From: Hemibagrus wyckioides
Taxonomy: Eukaryota > Chordata > Actinopteri > Siluriformes > Bagridae
Assembly (NCBI RefSeq): GCF_019097595.1
Contig: NC_080727.1
Span: 11,507,001 to 11,571,000 of the forward strand
Direction: 5' to 3'
Length of the DNA: 64,000 nt
Position 1 is the first letter of the stretch. The number at the start of each line of letters is the position of its first letter. Below are positions 1 through 11,169 of the stretch, piece after piece. The position numbers and the translations under genes were made by a program. Below the pieces are notes generated by a model that had not been told where the DNA came from, searched no databases, and saw only the letters and a list, made by a program, of their open reading frames with translations.

Positions 1-1841
1 CAAGTTCCACAATGTCATTTAAGGTCATTAACATCTGCCACACTTCATCTTCCTCAGGTACTTTCAAGCCTATCATGAGAGGCAACAGACTCAACAGACA
101 CCAATTTTCAGGTGCATTACCTCCTACAGATCTTTTTGTGGCAAAATGAGCAGGAATCAAATGTGGGTGATTTGTTTGGTCACTCCACTTATAAGGGAAC
201 TGTTGAATGCAATTATTAAGGTCCTCAAGAGAAAAATATTTCTTCTTGATAAAGGTTTGCAATGACAATGCCAGTTCCACTGGAACAAGACCTTCAAGAA
301 GGTCATGTAATACATCTGGTGGGTAACCAGATGTTACATGAAAATGATGAAGTTTTTCAGACAGTGCACACTGTTTTTTCACCCCATAGCAAGGAGTGGG
401 AGTAGGACGTGACAAAACTGTCTCAACATGCAGAGTCTGAAACTGGAACCTGTCTGCAAGACAAAATCGGCAGACATGAGATCCCGTGAAGTTTTCAACG
501 AATCCTCCCACAGAATGGGCTCACTATAGTGCCTTTCATGACTTTTCCTAAACTTGGAGTAAAAATGCCTTGGAAAAATCTTTTTCCAAGCTTTGAAGAT
601 CAGTTAACAGTGGCTCTAGAACTTTCTGAAATCCAAATCGCTTTGTGCCTTACGAAGAATGGCTAAATTGATAGATGCCAATGTTGATCGTGCATGTGCC
701 GGAAAGTTTCCTAACACCCATTAGACAGCGGTGATTTTGTGAATCTTGCGAGAAGTTCCTAAGGGATTGCACACTTCGAAGTCGTCAATGTACAGAATAA
801 GACTTAATCTCTCGACATCTCCTGCAAAAAAATCATTTTCTTGAAAGTGAGATCCATCATGGAATGACTTGTATTGTGATGCACATCCAGTATTTTTTTG
901 AGTGACTAGGTCCTTTTCTTCAATATTCTTCAAGACTTGCAACAAAGACTGGAGTACCAGAACATACTGGAATGTTCTGCTGTATTTATTTTCCAGTATG
1001 TATTCTACTGGTTCAACAACTGAAAAATGTGCTTTCATAAATTCTCTCCTCTTATAAAAAAAAAGGCCCATCTTTCCCTAAAGCTGAACTGACAGGGTTT
1101 GATTCAGACAGATTTTTCACCAAATCTGAGATAACTGTTGGGTCTATGTCACAGTTATGGCTCTTTAAAGTCGACTCAACAACATCTTTCAAAACTGGAG
1201 CAGATGCAGAGGAGGATATGAACTGAAGCTCATCAACGATTTGATCAATGCACCTGTTTGACCCATTAAAATTACTTTCCAACTTTAGAAAAAGCTGACC
1301 AAACTTCATTTTTATAACTTCAGACAAATTATCTTGTGCTTCAACCAAAGTTACATCCAGTTCTGTGTCATTATCAGAGACCTCTGAATCATTTTGCAAA
1401 ACAGTGGGATTTTGGAATTTTTTCAAGACTTCCATTTTAAAATCTTCAAGGGAGTGTTTATTGTGCTTCCTGTGTTTATGGGTAGCAAAGGTTGAATAAA
1501 TGCTTGTGCTGAAGCTGCAGTTTTTGAATACACAATTCACTACCTCATACCTCCTCAGATGGTTGCTAAGGTGCTCAAAATATTGCTTCTCTGAAGAGAA
1601 TGAAAATGAACTGCATACAAGACACCTCTGTTGGTTTGTCTGATTCTGTGTGGTCAGGACAAATGTATTCGAAGAGCATTAAATGTTTTAAATGAACAAG
1701 GGCAATCAGCATAAAGACAAGGGGTCGATGACTGACAGCCAGAATTTCCATGTTTGAGCCGTAAGTGTTTTAAAAGTTGTAGTCTTTTGTTTGACTCAAA
1801 GCTGCATTTTTTTTTTACACAACCACTTCATGCTGTGGCAC
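1..1841 (-). pseudogene. Decayed multi-C2H2 zinc-finger gene of a multicopy teleost family
   Basis: The minus strand reads, from about 1831 leftwards, a series of C2H2 fingers (around 1815-1755, 1740-1655, 1640-1570 and 1540-1475), then an acidic linker. A conserved cysteine-poor region follows, containing VVEPVEYILENK, YKSFHDGSHF and CNPLGTSRK (1050-730), then a block with SVGGFVENFTGSHVCRFC (about 520-470) and a C-terminal part that runs off the left edge. I recognise this order from uncharacterised multicopy fish proteins; their function is unknown, although transposase ancestry has been my impression. Lesions: a 10-A run at 1807-1816 that shifts frame right after the likely start (ATG at 1829-1831), a frameshift near 1655, a stop at 721-723, and further shifts and stops between 640 and 520. 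A splice acceptor precedes the first codon (exon start 1841). With several independent lesions this copy is very probably dead. The family assignment is from memory and is fairly secure; the function is not known. Confidence 0.7.
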
Positions 1842-2993
1842 CTGCAATAAACAAAAGACGTGCACACACATACATAAACCAATTCACCAGTTTCAGTTTT
1901 TTTAACATTTGTAATGAAATGAATATTTTACACAAATTCCTTTAAGATTTAATTATGAAATATGAAACCAGAAGTGATGCTTGACCAGAATTTACATCTT
2001 GCAAAGTTATATATATATGTATGTGTGTGTGGTAGTATATATGTGTATATCTATAGAAATCTGTCATACCACAAGGTTAATCAGTGTTGTATAGGCTGTA
2101 AGAAGTATTGCCAATTTGCTTGCATGAGCTTAAATAATGAGTGAAATCTGTGGAACATATGTTAGAAATGTTAATGTCAGAAATAGTTTTTTTTTTTACA
2201 AATTTAAATAAATATAGTGATCTTATTGATTTGAAATTTTGAAAAAACGTGAACGCGCTGATGATGTATCAGATGTTGATAATTTGTGATAAACTGATAA
2301 CTCTTCGGGATGTGAAGAGACCTTAAACCACCATAACAATAAGACCATTACCTATAACACATACAATACTAGAAAATGCATCACTATTGTATAGGTTCAA
2401 TAGGTAGTATAATCTCTGTTTAACCTGATTATTATGCATCAAATGCTTATCGATTTTATAGATAAGACAAAGCAGCGTAGTTGATGTGGATTCATGGGGG
2501 TTTAAGCGGCCTTCTCCGTCACATTTAAAATTAAAGCCCACTGATCTTGGGGCTCGGGTATCAATCATTCCGGGTTACGATTTTACGAAGCTCTACATGT
2601 CCTATTTCTAATAAGGAAATTTGTATTTATAATTAAAATAGCACGTGAGGGCACAATTATTTATTCACACAGATGAATAAACAAGCCCTTGGGTTATGCC
2701 ATTTGTCATGATGCATCGCGCCGCTCGCATCTGGCAAAGTTCATTTTAAAGTTCACTGTACATTAAACTTCTTCGTGGATTACATGTAAAATACACGACA
2801 ATTGTTTTCGACACAGATGCTATTTGCTAATAACTTATGTTTGTGCAAATCGGTTCTTCAGCAAACTCAACTCTATCAACGCGTTAACTTACAGTCTATG
2901 GTTAACTCTTTAACCACCAGGACAGCTTAATAGCTCTATAATCTTCTGCAAACGTAACTAAATTTGACCAATAAAACATATTTCATAACTTAC
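1842..2993 (-). other. AT-rich spacer, probable first intron of the zinc-finger pseudogene
   Basis: No coding signal survives here; the open frames are short and compositionally random. On the minus strand a good donor (GTAAGT-like, at 2993) lies to the right and a pyrimidine-rich acceptor ending at 1842 lies to the left, so this stretch can be read as the intron between a 5' UTR exon and the zinc-finger exon. A short TA/TG-rich run sits at 2010-2055. Confidence 0.4.
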
Positions 2994-3090
2994 CGTGTAT
3001 AAATCTCATCAGACTTCGAGAAAAGATCCGTTGGTTTTCTCTGCCTCTGCGCGCCACTTCTGAACCAAGAGAGCATGCGCATAGATTAAC
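2994..3090 (-). promoter_or_regulatory. Probable 5' UTR exon and promoter of the leftward zinc-finger gene
   Basis: The minus strand has a donor (CACG then GTAAGT-like) at 2994/2993. Just upstream, at 3073-3081, lies GCATGCGCA, a half-palindromic NRF-1-type site in a locally GC-richer patch (3050-3085). Together with the acceptor at 1842 this looks like a TATA-less promoter and non-coding first exon. It is inferred from motifs only. Confidence 0.35.
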
Positions 3091-3340
3091 TGGCTTCGTG
3101 GAGTAAGCTTTACTTGAGTTTGTCATTTTTTGCATTAGTTCATTAAACGACAAAACACAAAGTAAATAATACTTGAGAAGTTCTATTTGAATTTACTTAT
3201 GTATTCAAGTACAATAAATTAAAACGAAACCTCAAGTAGCGTATTGAACTGAACGTGACATTTTTAAGTAAAAAGACAAAATAGGATTTGTTTGTAAAAT
3301 GTACTTAGATTATGCTATCTATATTTACAAGCACAAAAAA

Positions 3341-4440
3341 TCATTTTTTACAGTGTACGGCAATAATGAGCAAAACATCTTTTTTCAATCCTGGCCAAAA
3401 GAAGTGACTCAAAATCCTACTATATGTCTTCGTAACTCCTAAATGACCAGCAAGTTTGTGATCATGAGCTAAACACAAAACATGTTGACAATAGGAAAGT
3501 AGGAAAACAATTTGATAAACAACACTCCAATCTGAATTCTTGTCAGCAGGAGAACACCACTGTCTCATTGTCAAGGAAGTAAGCACATTCTTTACTCTTA
3601 GCCACATCAAGAGAAACAACAGAATTAAAAGAAGTGACAAGAGTATTATCCTCCTTCTGCGCAGCAATAATTTTCTGACGTGACACAGGTAACTTAAGTG
3701 CACAATTACACCTTTGTTCTCTGTCTTTAAACAGTTTTCCTTTTCAAGATTCATATTCAGTGATGTATCACCAGATAAAAGTGGACAGATCAACTACATC
3801 ACCTACTCTGAGCGACTAAGCGCGCATAACGGCACAGGCTGGGAAAACATCAGGGTAATTTTCAGACAATATCCCTAACTCAAAACGCATCTGGTTCATT
3901 AACAACTTCAATAACAGGCATCACCTTTCCACCTGCCAGGTCATTTCCAAGAATACAATCAACACCCATCACAGGAAGTGAAAGACAAAAGCAACTCTCA
4001 CGAAACCAGTACACAGCTCGCTCTGAAAGTGCACGCAATGCAATTGAAATTTCACACACCCCATCTCAATGCCCTGCACGATCACACTAGAGCCACAAGA
4101 GGTATTTTCAGACAGCTGTAATTTACCTGCCAACAAAAAGATTGCATAGCACCAGTGTCCCTGAGTATACTTATTTCTTCCTGATCCTCCCTTCTTCCAG
4201 ACAAAGATATTAACCCTTTTGACACAAATGGGCGATAACCTTCCTCAGTATGCACCGTGACAGCAGAGTTAAAATCTTGCACAAACCCCACACTCTTTGG
4301 TTGTGGCTGCTGTTTCGGCTTCAAAGCCAGACAATTAGCAATCACATGCACTTTTTTTGTGACAGTAAAAACATTCAGGCTCCTCTTTATTACGAGGTGG
4401 ACTAAACTTTGAATGTGACATTTGAGATTGTGAACTATCA
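3341..4440 (-). pseudogene. Gypsy-like retroelement fragment: zinc knuckle, protease and integrase zinc-binding region
   Basis: The minus strand reads a degraded CCHC-type zinc knuckle (HVIANCLALK, about 4350-4320), then a retropepsin-like region with the DTGA catalytic motif (about 4165). After a gap it reads a stretch typical of the gypsy integrase N-terminal HHCC domain (HDHKLAGHLGVTKTYSRIL then FFWPG, about 3480-3385). No reverse transcriptase or RNase H is present between them, so the pol region is internally deleted. Stops and frameshifts separate the pieces. The same fragment recurs in opposite orientation at 13585-14275, forming the outer part of a large inverted repeat. It is a dead remnant; the domain calls are family knowledge from motifs, and clade placement beyond gypsy-like is not attempted. 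Confidence 0.7.
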
Positions 4441-4489
4441 GCCTGTGACAGACAGACAGATAGACAGATAGACAGACAGACAGACAGAC

Positions 4490-4529
<40 letters not shown>

Positions 4530-5270
4530 TTTTTTAGTTTTTTTAGGTGGAGGGAGTCGGAATTATTTCTGACAACTGAGCTGTGGATGATGGATTTTTT
4601 AAGCAACAGTTTCCCCGGCAAATCATGACGTCACTCACTACCTATCGCTGAGAGGGCGAACGAGGATTTTGACGGTTTTTCTCTCGTTTTAAAGTGTTTT
4701 TACGAACTTATTGAATTAAACAAATAACCTATGCAAAATAATCGAGTGTCTTTTCACTTTTTTGTATATTTGAAGATAATTCAGACGTTTTAAACCGCTG
4801 CAAAAGGCTGGTTTGCTGGGCACAATACTCTTATAATATAATTTTTACATTAAATATTCCATCTGAATCGATTCTTTTCATTTAATTTCACAAAGTATGA
4901 AAGCTTGAAATTTATTACATATGTTAACTGGGGGAACTGATTTTCCTGAGTCCCAGGAAAGTCTGTTCCTATTGTGTAAATTACAGTGTTTTAAAAAACA
5001 TCTTCTCACTGTATTACCTTTGCTACAGGCACACATGTCTCTGAGTCAATTTCAGACATCCTTGATACTTCCACAGCCAGTAGGGAGGGGGAAACGGATT
5101 TCACTGATGCCCAGTATGTTCCCCATACTTCAATTTAAAAGACTGTGTTTTAAAACATTTTGATCACTGTATTATCTTTGCTACAGGCACTCATGTCTTT
5201 GAGTCAATTTCAGACATCCCTGATACTTCCACAGCCAGTAGGGAGGGGGAAATGGATTTTTCTACTTTTG
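3540..5270 (+). repeat. Left arm of a large inverted repeat
   Basis: Read as reverse complement, this segment matches 12480-14275 with high identity by eye: the gypsy-like fragment, the GACA/GATA microsatellite, a unique block around 4560-4900, and an inner zone of tandem units. The arms differ by indels. The right arm has about 270 extra bases near 12905-13170 and a few dozen extra bases near 13380-13420. The inner end carries two direct units (about 4990-5155 and 5156-5262) sharing CTTTGCTACAGGCAC and TTCCACAGCCAGTAGGGAGG. Confidence 0.85.
4444..4529 (+). repeat. GACA/GATA microsatellite in the left arm
   Basis: Runs of GACA followed by GATA, mirrored as TATC then TGTC at about 13508-13580 in the right arm. 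The outer edges read TGTGACAGACAG on the left and CTGTCTGTCACA on the right. This matches the 5'-TGTNR...YNACA-3' terminal pattern I recall for Ginger transposons, so this repeat may sit at the true element ends. Confidence 0.7.
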
Positions 5271-6353
5271 AGTTGCTGTTTCTAAACCTGTCATTTAGGG
5301 CAAAAATGTTTTGATTTTGATCCTTTATACATCCATCATATCCTTCAGACATCTAATTTCCTTCAATGTATTGTATTTCTAACATATCTCTATATATTAT
5401 ACCACTTATTTTGTATTGTTGAAATGAATAAGTCTGTCTATGTCTTTACAATGGCATAATAAGTGTATAAACATATTATACGGTTTTTTTTAGGATAAAA
5501 AAATTGTATATTCAGGCCCTTTCCAAACCTTTTCCAAAAAAAAAATATTTAGTTTCATACATTTTGTAATTTCATATTTTGCCATTCAGTAGTGAAGAGG
5601 ATGTTGTTTGTGTTATTGTGAGTCACTGCGCCAGTAAGTTGTGGAAGGCGAAAGAAGTTGTTCAGTTGTTAAGAAATTTAGATGGAAACAGATTGGATGC
5701 GACACAATATAACATAATTTTTTAATTATTTAACAACAGGAAAATCTCGAATTCTCGAACGAAGTCGGAGAAGTATGTAATTCGACGACGTGCGAATCAA
5801 TATGTAATAAAAGGTAAAAGTCTGTCCCAAAATTTGGTTAGCTAGTTGGCCATGTTGGCCACATATAGCTAACAGGCCTACCTGTGGAGGTTATTATTGC
5901 ACAGTTTGTGTTTTGTTATAAATGTAAATGCTTCTATATTAAAATTAATCTCTGGCCTGTGGCAGGCACACATTTCTGTGCAACTGAGGTTGTACTTAAT
6001 TTATTGAATCTTTTAACAGATGGAGTGCTTTTTTATGTGCGTCACAAGGGCAAAAATGGAGAGATTTGCGCTAAAGTCGTGCGTACTGCTGAGGAGGCAG
6101 ACAATATTTTTAAAGAATTTCATGCCATGGCAACAGGTGGGCATAGCGGAAAGGAAAAAACACAGGACGCAATTTCGAGACGTTATTACTGGCCCGGGAT
6201 AACCATCGACATAGAAAACTGGGTAAGTTTTTAATTATTTACTCTTTATTAAAAAAGATGTTAAGCGTTTGGTTTTCTTAATGTCTATATTACTACTGAA
6301 ACAACTGCTAGACGATGTATTAACATGTTTTTTCACCACCTTGTTATCGTCAC

Positions 6354-6357
<4 letters not shown>

Positions 6358-6410
<53 letters not shown>
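6358..6410 (+). repeat. ATT trinucleotide microsatellite
   Basis: About 17 uninterrupted ATT/TTA units inside an intron of the Ginger-like element. The adjacent 6430-6720 region contains two copies of a short repeat (ACATGGTTCCAACGCTAAAA at about 6453 and 6587) and no coding signal. Confidence 0.9.
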
Positions 6411-7210
6411 CGTTTCCTGGGTGCGCTACTAGTCCTAAACAGTAATAACTAAAAACATGGTTCCAACGCTAAAATGTTCATGTGTTGCCTAAGTGTGCTA
6501 TTACCTTTCATGCTGATAAGTATTGTTTATTTTATATTATTTTTTAAATGCATTTTTTACGGACTTCACTTCCTGCACACGCTAGAAACATGGTTCCAAC
6601 GCTAAAATGTTGCTCATGTTGTGCTTAAGTATGCTATTATGTTTCATGCTGATAAGTATTATAGTTTATTTTATATGAATTTTTAAATGCATTACGGACT
6701 TCAGACCGCTACTGTATGTGTGTGTGTGTGACGTCAGCTAGAGTAAGGGAACAGGTTGGACGCATCGTCTTTAAACTGTTCCCAGTGCACACACTAGTTC
6801 GTTTAGACTTCATATTTTAACTGTGACTTTAGTTTGTATATATTATTTGAGAATGTCTTGCAATAGTTTAAGCATATTTAGCATGTATATCGTATATTGT
6901 GTCGCTAGCCACCGTCAAATACACAATATACGACCTCGTAGGAAAGTTAACAAAGACCGAGAAAGGCAATCAGTACATTTGTGTACTGATTGATTATTTC
7001 ACAAAGTGGGTAGAGGCATACCCATTGTGAATTTTTTTTCATAGATTTGGAGCACCAAAGAGGATACTCACCGATCAGGGCAGGGAATTTGTCAATCAGG
7101 TTGGTTGTTATTTTTTGAATAGCGAGCGGACTTTGCGATGTCAAACTAATACCTTTTTATTTATTTATTTATTTATTTATTTATCTTTTGTTCAACAACA
7201 AGGGAATGTA

Positions 7211-8154
7211 CACTAGCAGTCAAAAGTTTGGACACACCTTCTAACGCCATGGTCTTTCCTGATTTTTGTTTCTTTGAGAATGAAAGGAAAGATGTGCAAG
7301 ACAGTGGTGAGACCAGCGATGCTCTACAGCTTTGAGACAGTGGCACTAAAGAAAAGTCAGGAGGCAGAGCTGGAGGTAGCAGAGCTGAAGATGTTGAGGT
7401 TCTCTTTGGGAGTGACAAGGCTGGATAGAATCCATCAGAGGGACAACCCATGTTAGATGTTTTGGAGATAAGGTCAGAGAGGCCAGATTGAGGTGGTTTG
7501 GACATGTCCAGAGGAGAGTGTGAATATATCGGTAGAAGGTTGGAACTGCCAGGCAGGAGATCTGGAGGAAGTCCAAAGAGGAGATTTATGGATGTAGTGA
7601 GAGAGGACATGAAGTTAGTTGGTGTAAGAGAAGATGAAGCAGAGGATAGGGTTAGATGGGTGCAGATGATTCGCTGTGGCGACCCCTGAACAGGAACAGT
7701 TGAAAGACAAAGAAGAAGAAGTTTCTTTCTACATTGTAAAACAATTTTGATGGCATCCAAAATATGCAATAATCTCCTTTGAACAGTTGATATTGAGATG
7801 TGTCTGCTACTTATGCTCTGTAAAGCCTTCATAACAGCGCTAATCTGAGGTGCTTTATGTAATTGGTGATTTTTGAGGCTGGTTACTCTAAAAGAACTTC
7901 TCCTCTGTAGCAGAGGGAAGTTTTGGTCTTCATGAGAGCCAGTTTCATTATGGTGCTTGATGGGCTTTGCAAATGAACTTGACAATACTGTTCTTGCAAG
8001 AACTATTCCAGACTGTGGTTGTTGTTGTTACTTAATTACCTAATTCCATAAGTGTCATTTCATAGTTTTCTCCAGTATTGTCCTATAATGTAGAAAATAA
8101 ATTTAAAAAATGCCACTGAATTAGACGACGTGTCCAAACTTTAGACTGGTAATG
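7211..8154 (+). mobile_element. Tc1/mariner-type MITE, copy 1, holding a LINE insert
   Basis: It begins CACTAGCAGTCAAAAGTTTG and ends with the imperfect inverse (CCAAACTTTAGACTGGTAATG), flanked by TA on both sides (7209-7210 and 8155-8156). The same non-coding family recurs at 11795-11987 (3' part) and 15729-16168. The TA duplication and roughly 25-bp ends indicate a Tc1/mariner-type miniature element. It is inserted between the second-Asp and Glu exons of the Ginger-like transposase. Bases 7276-7720 are a later LINE insertion. Confidence 0.7.
7276..7720 (+). mobile_element. 5'-truncated RTE-like LINE tail inside the MITE
   Basis: The plus strand reads a C-terminal LINE ORF2 segment (TVVRPAMLYSFETVALKK, EAELEVAELKMLRFSLGVTR, GRRLELPGR, VVREDMKLVGVREDEAEDRV) ending in RCGDP and stop at 7689, then a GAAGAA tail. 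This C-terminus is familiar from RTE/BovB-like elements and their CFDP2-type relatives. The target duplication GTTTCTTT is present on both sides (7268-7275 and 7721-7728), so the insertion boundaries are exact. One frameshift is visible near 7452. Confidence 0.75.
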
Positions 8155-8659
8155 TAAAGTTGCATAATGACATGTTAAGGAATGCATTACATTAATTAAT
8201 TGCAAGTTACATTTAAGTTACATTTAGTTTTTTCCCTGCTTTTCTTTCTCTAGGTGAACGCAGAAGTATGTGCTCTGTTTGGTATTAAGAGAATACCACC
8301 CACAAACTAATGGCCTGGTGGAACAGATGAATGGTACTATCCAAAGGTAAGTTCCTGTTTACATAACCTATCTAAGATACTATATAGCATATTATGTAAG
8401 GTATAAGCGTGTACTTAATCACATTCTCTTCTATTTAGAGCCCTGGCAAAGCTTTGTGATGAGAAACCAGAACAATGGGACACTTATCTTGGTCCTCTTC
8501 AATATCAGGACCAAAAAACAACTCACTACAAAGTTTACATCATACTGTCTCATGTTTGGTAGGGAGGCTCGTTATTTTTCAGAGGTCCCAGAGTTTCTAG
8601 ACGTGAGTATATCTGTGGTTATAACTTATATTTTCCAAAACATGTTTTCAAAGGAATTT

Positions 8660-9326
8660 CAGTTCTGTCCCACTGTCTGCTGCTGCAGCTGCCCAGAGCC
8701 CAGTGTCTCCTGCCACAACTGCTCAGAGCCCTCTGTCTCCTGCTGCAGCTGCCCAGAGCCCAGTGTCTCCTGCCACAACTGCTCAGAGCCCTCTGTCTCC
8801 TGCTGCAACTGCCCAGAGCCCTCTGTCTCCTGCTGCAGCTGCCCAGAGCCCTCTGTCTCCTGCTGCAACTGCCCAGAGCCCAGTGTCTCCTGCCGCAGCT
8901 GCCCAGAGCCCAGTGTCTCCTGCTGCAACTGCCCAGAGCCCTCTGTCTCCTGCCGCAACTGCCCAGAGCCCTCTGTCTCCTGCCGCAGCTGCCCAGAGCC
9001 CTCTGTCTCCTGCCGCAGCTGCCCAGAGCCCTCTGTCTCCTGCCGCAACTGCCCAGAGCCCTTTGTCTCCTGCCGCAACTGCCCAGAGCCCTCTGTCTCC
9101 TGCCGCAACTGCCCAGCGCCCTCTGTCTCCTGCCACAGCTGCCCAGAGGCCAATGTCTCCTGCCGCAACTGCCCAGAGCCCTCTGTCTCCTGCCGCAACT
9201 GCCCAGCGCCTTCTGTCTCCTGCCGCAGCTGCCCAGAGGCCAATGTCTCCTGCCGCAGCTGCCCAGAGGCCAATGTCTCCTGCCACAGCTTTCAAATCAC
9301 TCTCCAAAGTTGAGCAAAGTACCTGA
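8660..9326 (+). repeat. 30-bp tandem repeat encoding a 10-residue Ser/Pro/Ala/Gln repeat
   Basis: About 20 head-to-tail 30-bp units run from roughly 8670 to 9290 with variants such as CTGCAACT or CGCAGCT. In the frame opened by the acceptor at about 8688 (CTGCTGCTGCAG) the unit reads AQSPLSPAAT. It lies between the integrase end and the Ulp1 exons, so it probably encodes a flexible, low-complexity linker of the Ginger-like protein. All six frames are open through the array because the unit lacks stop codons; only the S/P/A/Q frame is credible. The frame closes with KVEQST at 9326. Copy number is likely to vary between alleles. Confidence 0.7.
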
Positions 9327-9684
9327 CATTTTGATTGTATACATCTAATTATTTTATAATTGTTTTATTTCAAAAGTTGTCACAAAATATATATTTATTA
9401 TATTTATTATATATATATTATTTAATATATATTATATATTTATTTTTGCTAAACTTTGGCAGGTGTTGATGCAGCTTGGTCAGGCAGCATTGAAGAAAAG
9501 AAAACTGTTCTACTGTCTACAATTATGCTTATAAATTGTTTAACTGGGACATAGCACGACTTGCACCTGGGAGAGAGCTTGAGAGTGAGGTAGGACCATC
9601 ACACATAGTTCAGACAACATCCAGATACAACATCCAACTTCAGATATAACAGCATCATTAAAAATAACATCTGTCTTTGTAAAG

Positions 9685-11079
9685 GTTATAAATGCATACA
9701 TATTTGCATTGGTAAGGAAGCATAACAAAGAGAGAACTGAAAAAGCATTTTTCATCGATTCCTTCGCTATGACCAAGGTGTGGCAGGGATCCTGCAATAT
9801 CCTTAGAAAGGTACAGGATTATAGAAACTGAAACCTTATCATGAGGAAAGCTGTAACCAAGAGTACTGAAATAATTATATATAAGTACTATTAAAGTATT
9901 TTTGTTTTAGCTGGACCCAACTGAGTTCAAGATAATTCTTGGTGTCATTGGTGAACATGGACACTGGACTATTGCTGTAAGTAGGCATACATGCATATCG
10001 TTATAGTTCATGAAATAGAAACCATTTCCTTACACCTTGCCTTGTCATATGTCATGGTATTCCAAGACTGCATATTTTCTTCTTTCTCTTTACTTCTCAC
10101 CAATCACTTGCTTAAATTTCTAACCTACTGATCTTACATAAATTCCCTGCCAAATTCTTATCTTTTTTGTGAGTCATAGTTTTTGTTCCTTTTTTTTAAG
10201 CTGCAACCTTTCTGTAGATTCATTTGCCTGTTGCATGTATTATGTAGTATGTATTATTTTTTATAGCTATTTTTTTTTTGCATTGTGGCATTTGTTTTAG
10301 GCCATGTATCCATTTGAAAAAAAGACAGTGTTTCTGGATTCACTGAGGGAATCTGAGGTGAAAATACGCAAATGCCTTGACAGCACAAAGTACCAATTAC
10401 ACATTCTCAATTCCATATATATATTATATGTATTTATTTTTTAATTTCTTCATTTTCACAGGTTATGAAGTAATTGGACAAATTAACATTCTAAATATTA
10501 GGATTGTTTTCAATACTTGAATACTTGGATGAATGTCCTCTGCTGAAGACATTGCATTCTGACTTGGCATTCTGTCTTTTTTAGCAGTATATCAGATTGT
10601 TAATTTGGCCAATCCTAAATATCTGCTGTCTCTCTTATATGTCTGTTCTGGGTTTTTAATTATAGCTCCCCTTACTTGCATCAGCACCTCTATGTACTGC
10701 ATGTTGCGAGTTCCCATGAACAGCTACCCAATGTTAATTTAACATTTCGAATCAACTCCTGACTTTTTATCTTTTTTTTTTTTTTTTTTTTTAATTATAG
10801 AGCCTTTATGAGAAGTAAAGGGTGTAATGTGTCAAGGTGGAGGTGTGAGACTCTCCCACACTCACTACAAAGAGATGGAGTTTCATGTGGTGTATTTGTG
10901 TGCAAGGTATGCCATACATACATAATTAATATATAACAGTTTTGCAATTTTATAACATTTTAAAAATGTGTAGTTCGCACAGAGGTTACTACAGGATCAG
11001 CCTGTGTGGTTCTCTAATGAACCACAGCTCATTGATAAACATCGAAGACAAATGGCAGTCAGACTTCTCCAGGAATCAG
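9685..11079 (+). pseudogene. Ulp1/SENP-type cysteine protease domain of the Ginger-like element
   Basis: Five exons with plausible splice sites (9685-9810, 9911-9976, 10301-10357, 10801-10906, 10974-11079) read a near-complete C48 peptidase. In order: VINAYIFALVRKHN; LDPTEFKIILGVIGEHGHWTIA with the catalytic His; MYPFEKKTVFLDSLRES with the catalytic Asp; LQRDGVSCGVFVCK with oxyanion-hole Gln and nucleophile Cys; and FAQRLLQDQPVWFSNEPQ. Ulp1 proteases cleave SUMO or similar modifiers. In a transposon the target is unknown; maturation of its own protein or deSUMOylation of host factors are both guesses. The joint between 10357 and 10801 is out of phase by one base, so either a small exon was missed or this copy is broken. 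All catalytic residues persist. Confidence 0.75.
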
Positions 11080-11169
11080 GTAAATAATGTCAAAGATGTA
11101 TGAATATTGATATGCATTTTGTTCTCTTTTAAGATATGTTTTTTTATCTGTATACCTTATGGTTAACAG

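Larger units (their letters stand above)
5750..8605 (+). pseudogene. Ginger-like integrase/transposase, several exons, broken
   Basis: An exon with donor after 5815 reads YVIRRRANQYVIK and joins in frame with 6020-6222, which reads DGVLFYVRHKGKNG and then an integrase zinc-binding segment (FHAMATGGHSGKEKTQDA, RRYYWPG). A further exon (about 6895-7100) holds the first catalytic Asp context (YDLVGKL), FTKWVEAYPL and the second Asp (LTDQGREFVNQ). After a nested MITE, 8254-8346 holds YHPQTNGLVEQMNGTIQ with the catalytic Glu, and 8439-8605 holds LMFGREARYFSEVPEFLD. So D, D and E are all still readable. Lesions: a stop plus a loss of roughly 15 codons after EAYPL, a frameshift with a small deletion before YHPQ, and a frameshift near 8510. 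Good donor and acceptor sites flank most pieces. The protein would act in the nucleus to cut and join transposon ends. Confidence 0.75.

Noticed and set aside
8456..9326. Overlapping open frames on both strands (Cys/Pro-Ser, Gln-Leu-Arg, Gly-Leu-Trp types)
   Set aside because: They are shadows of the 30-bp repeat. Only the S/P/A/Q frame fits the splice acceptor and element context.
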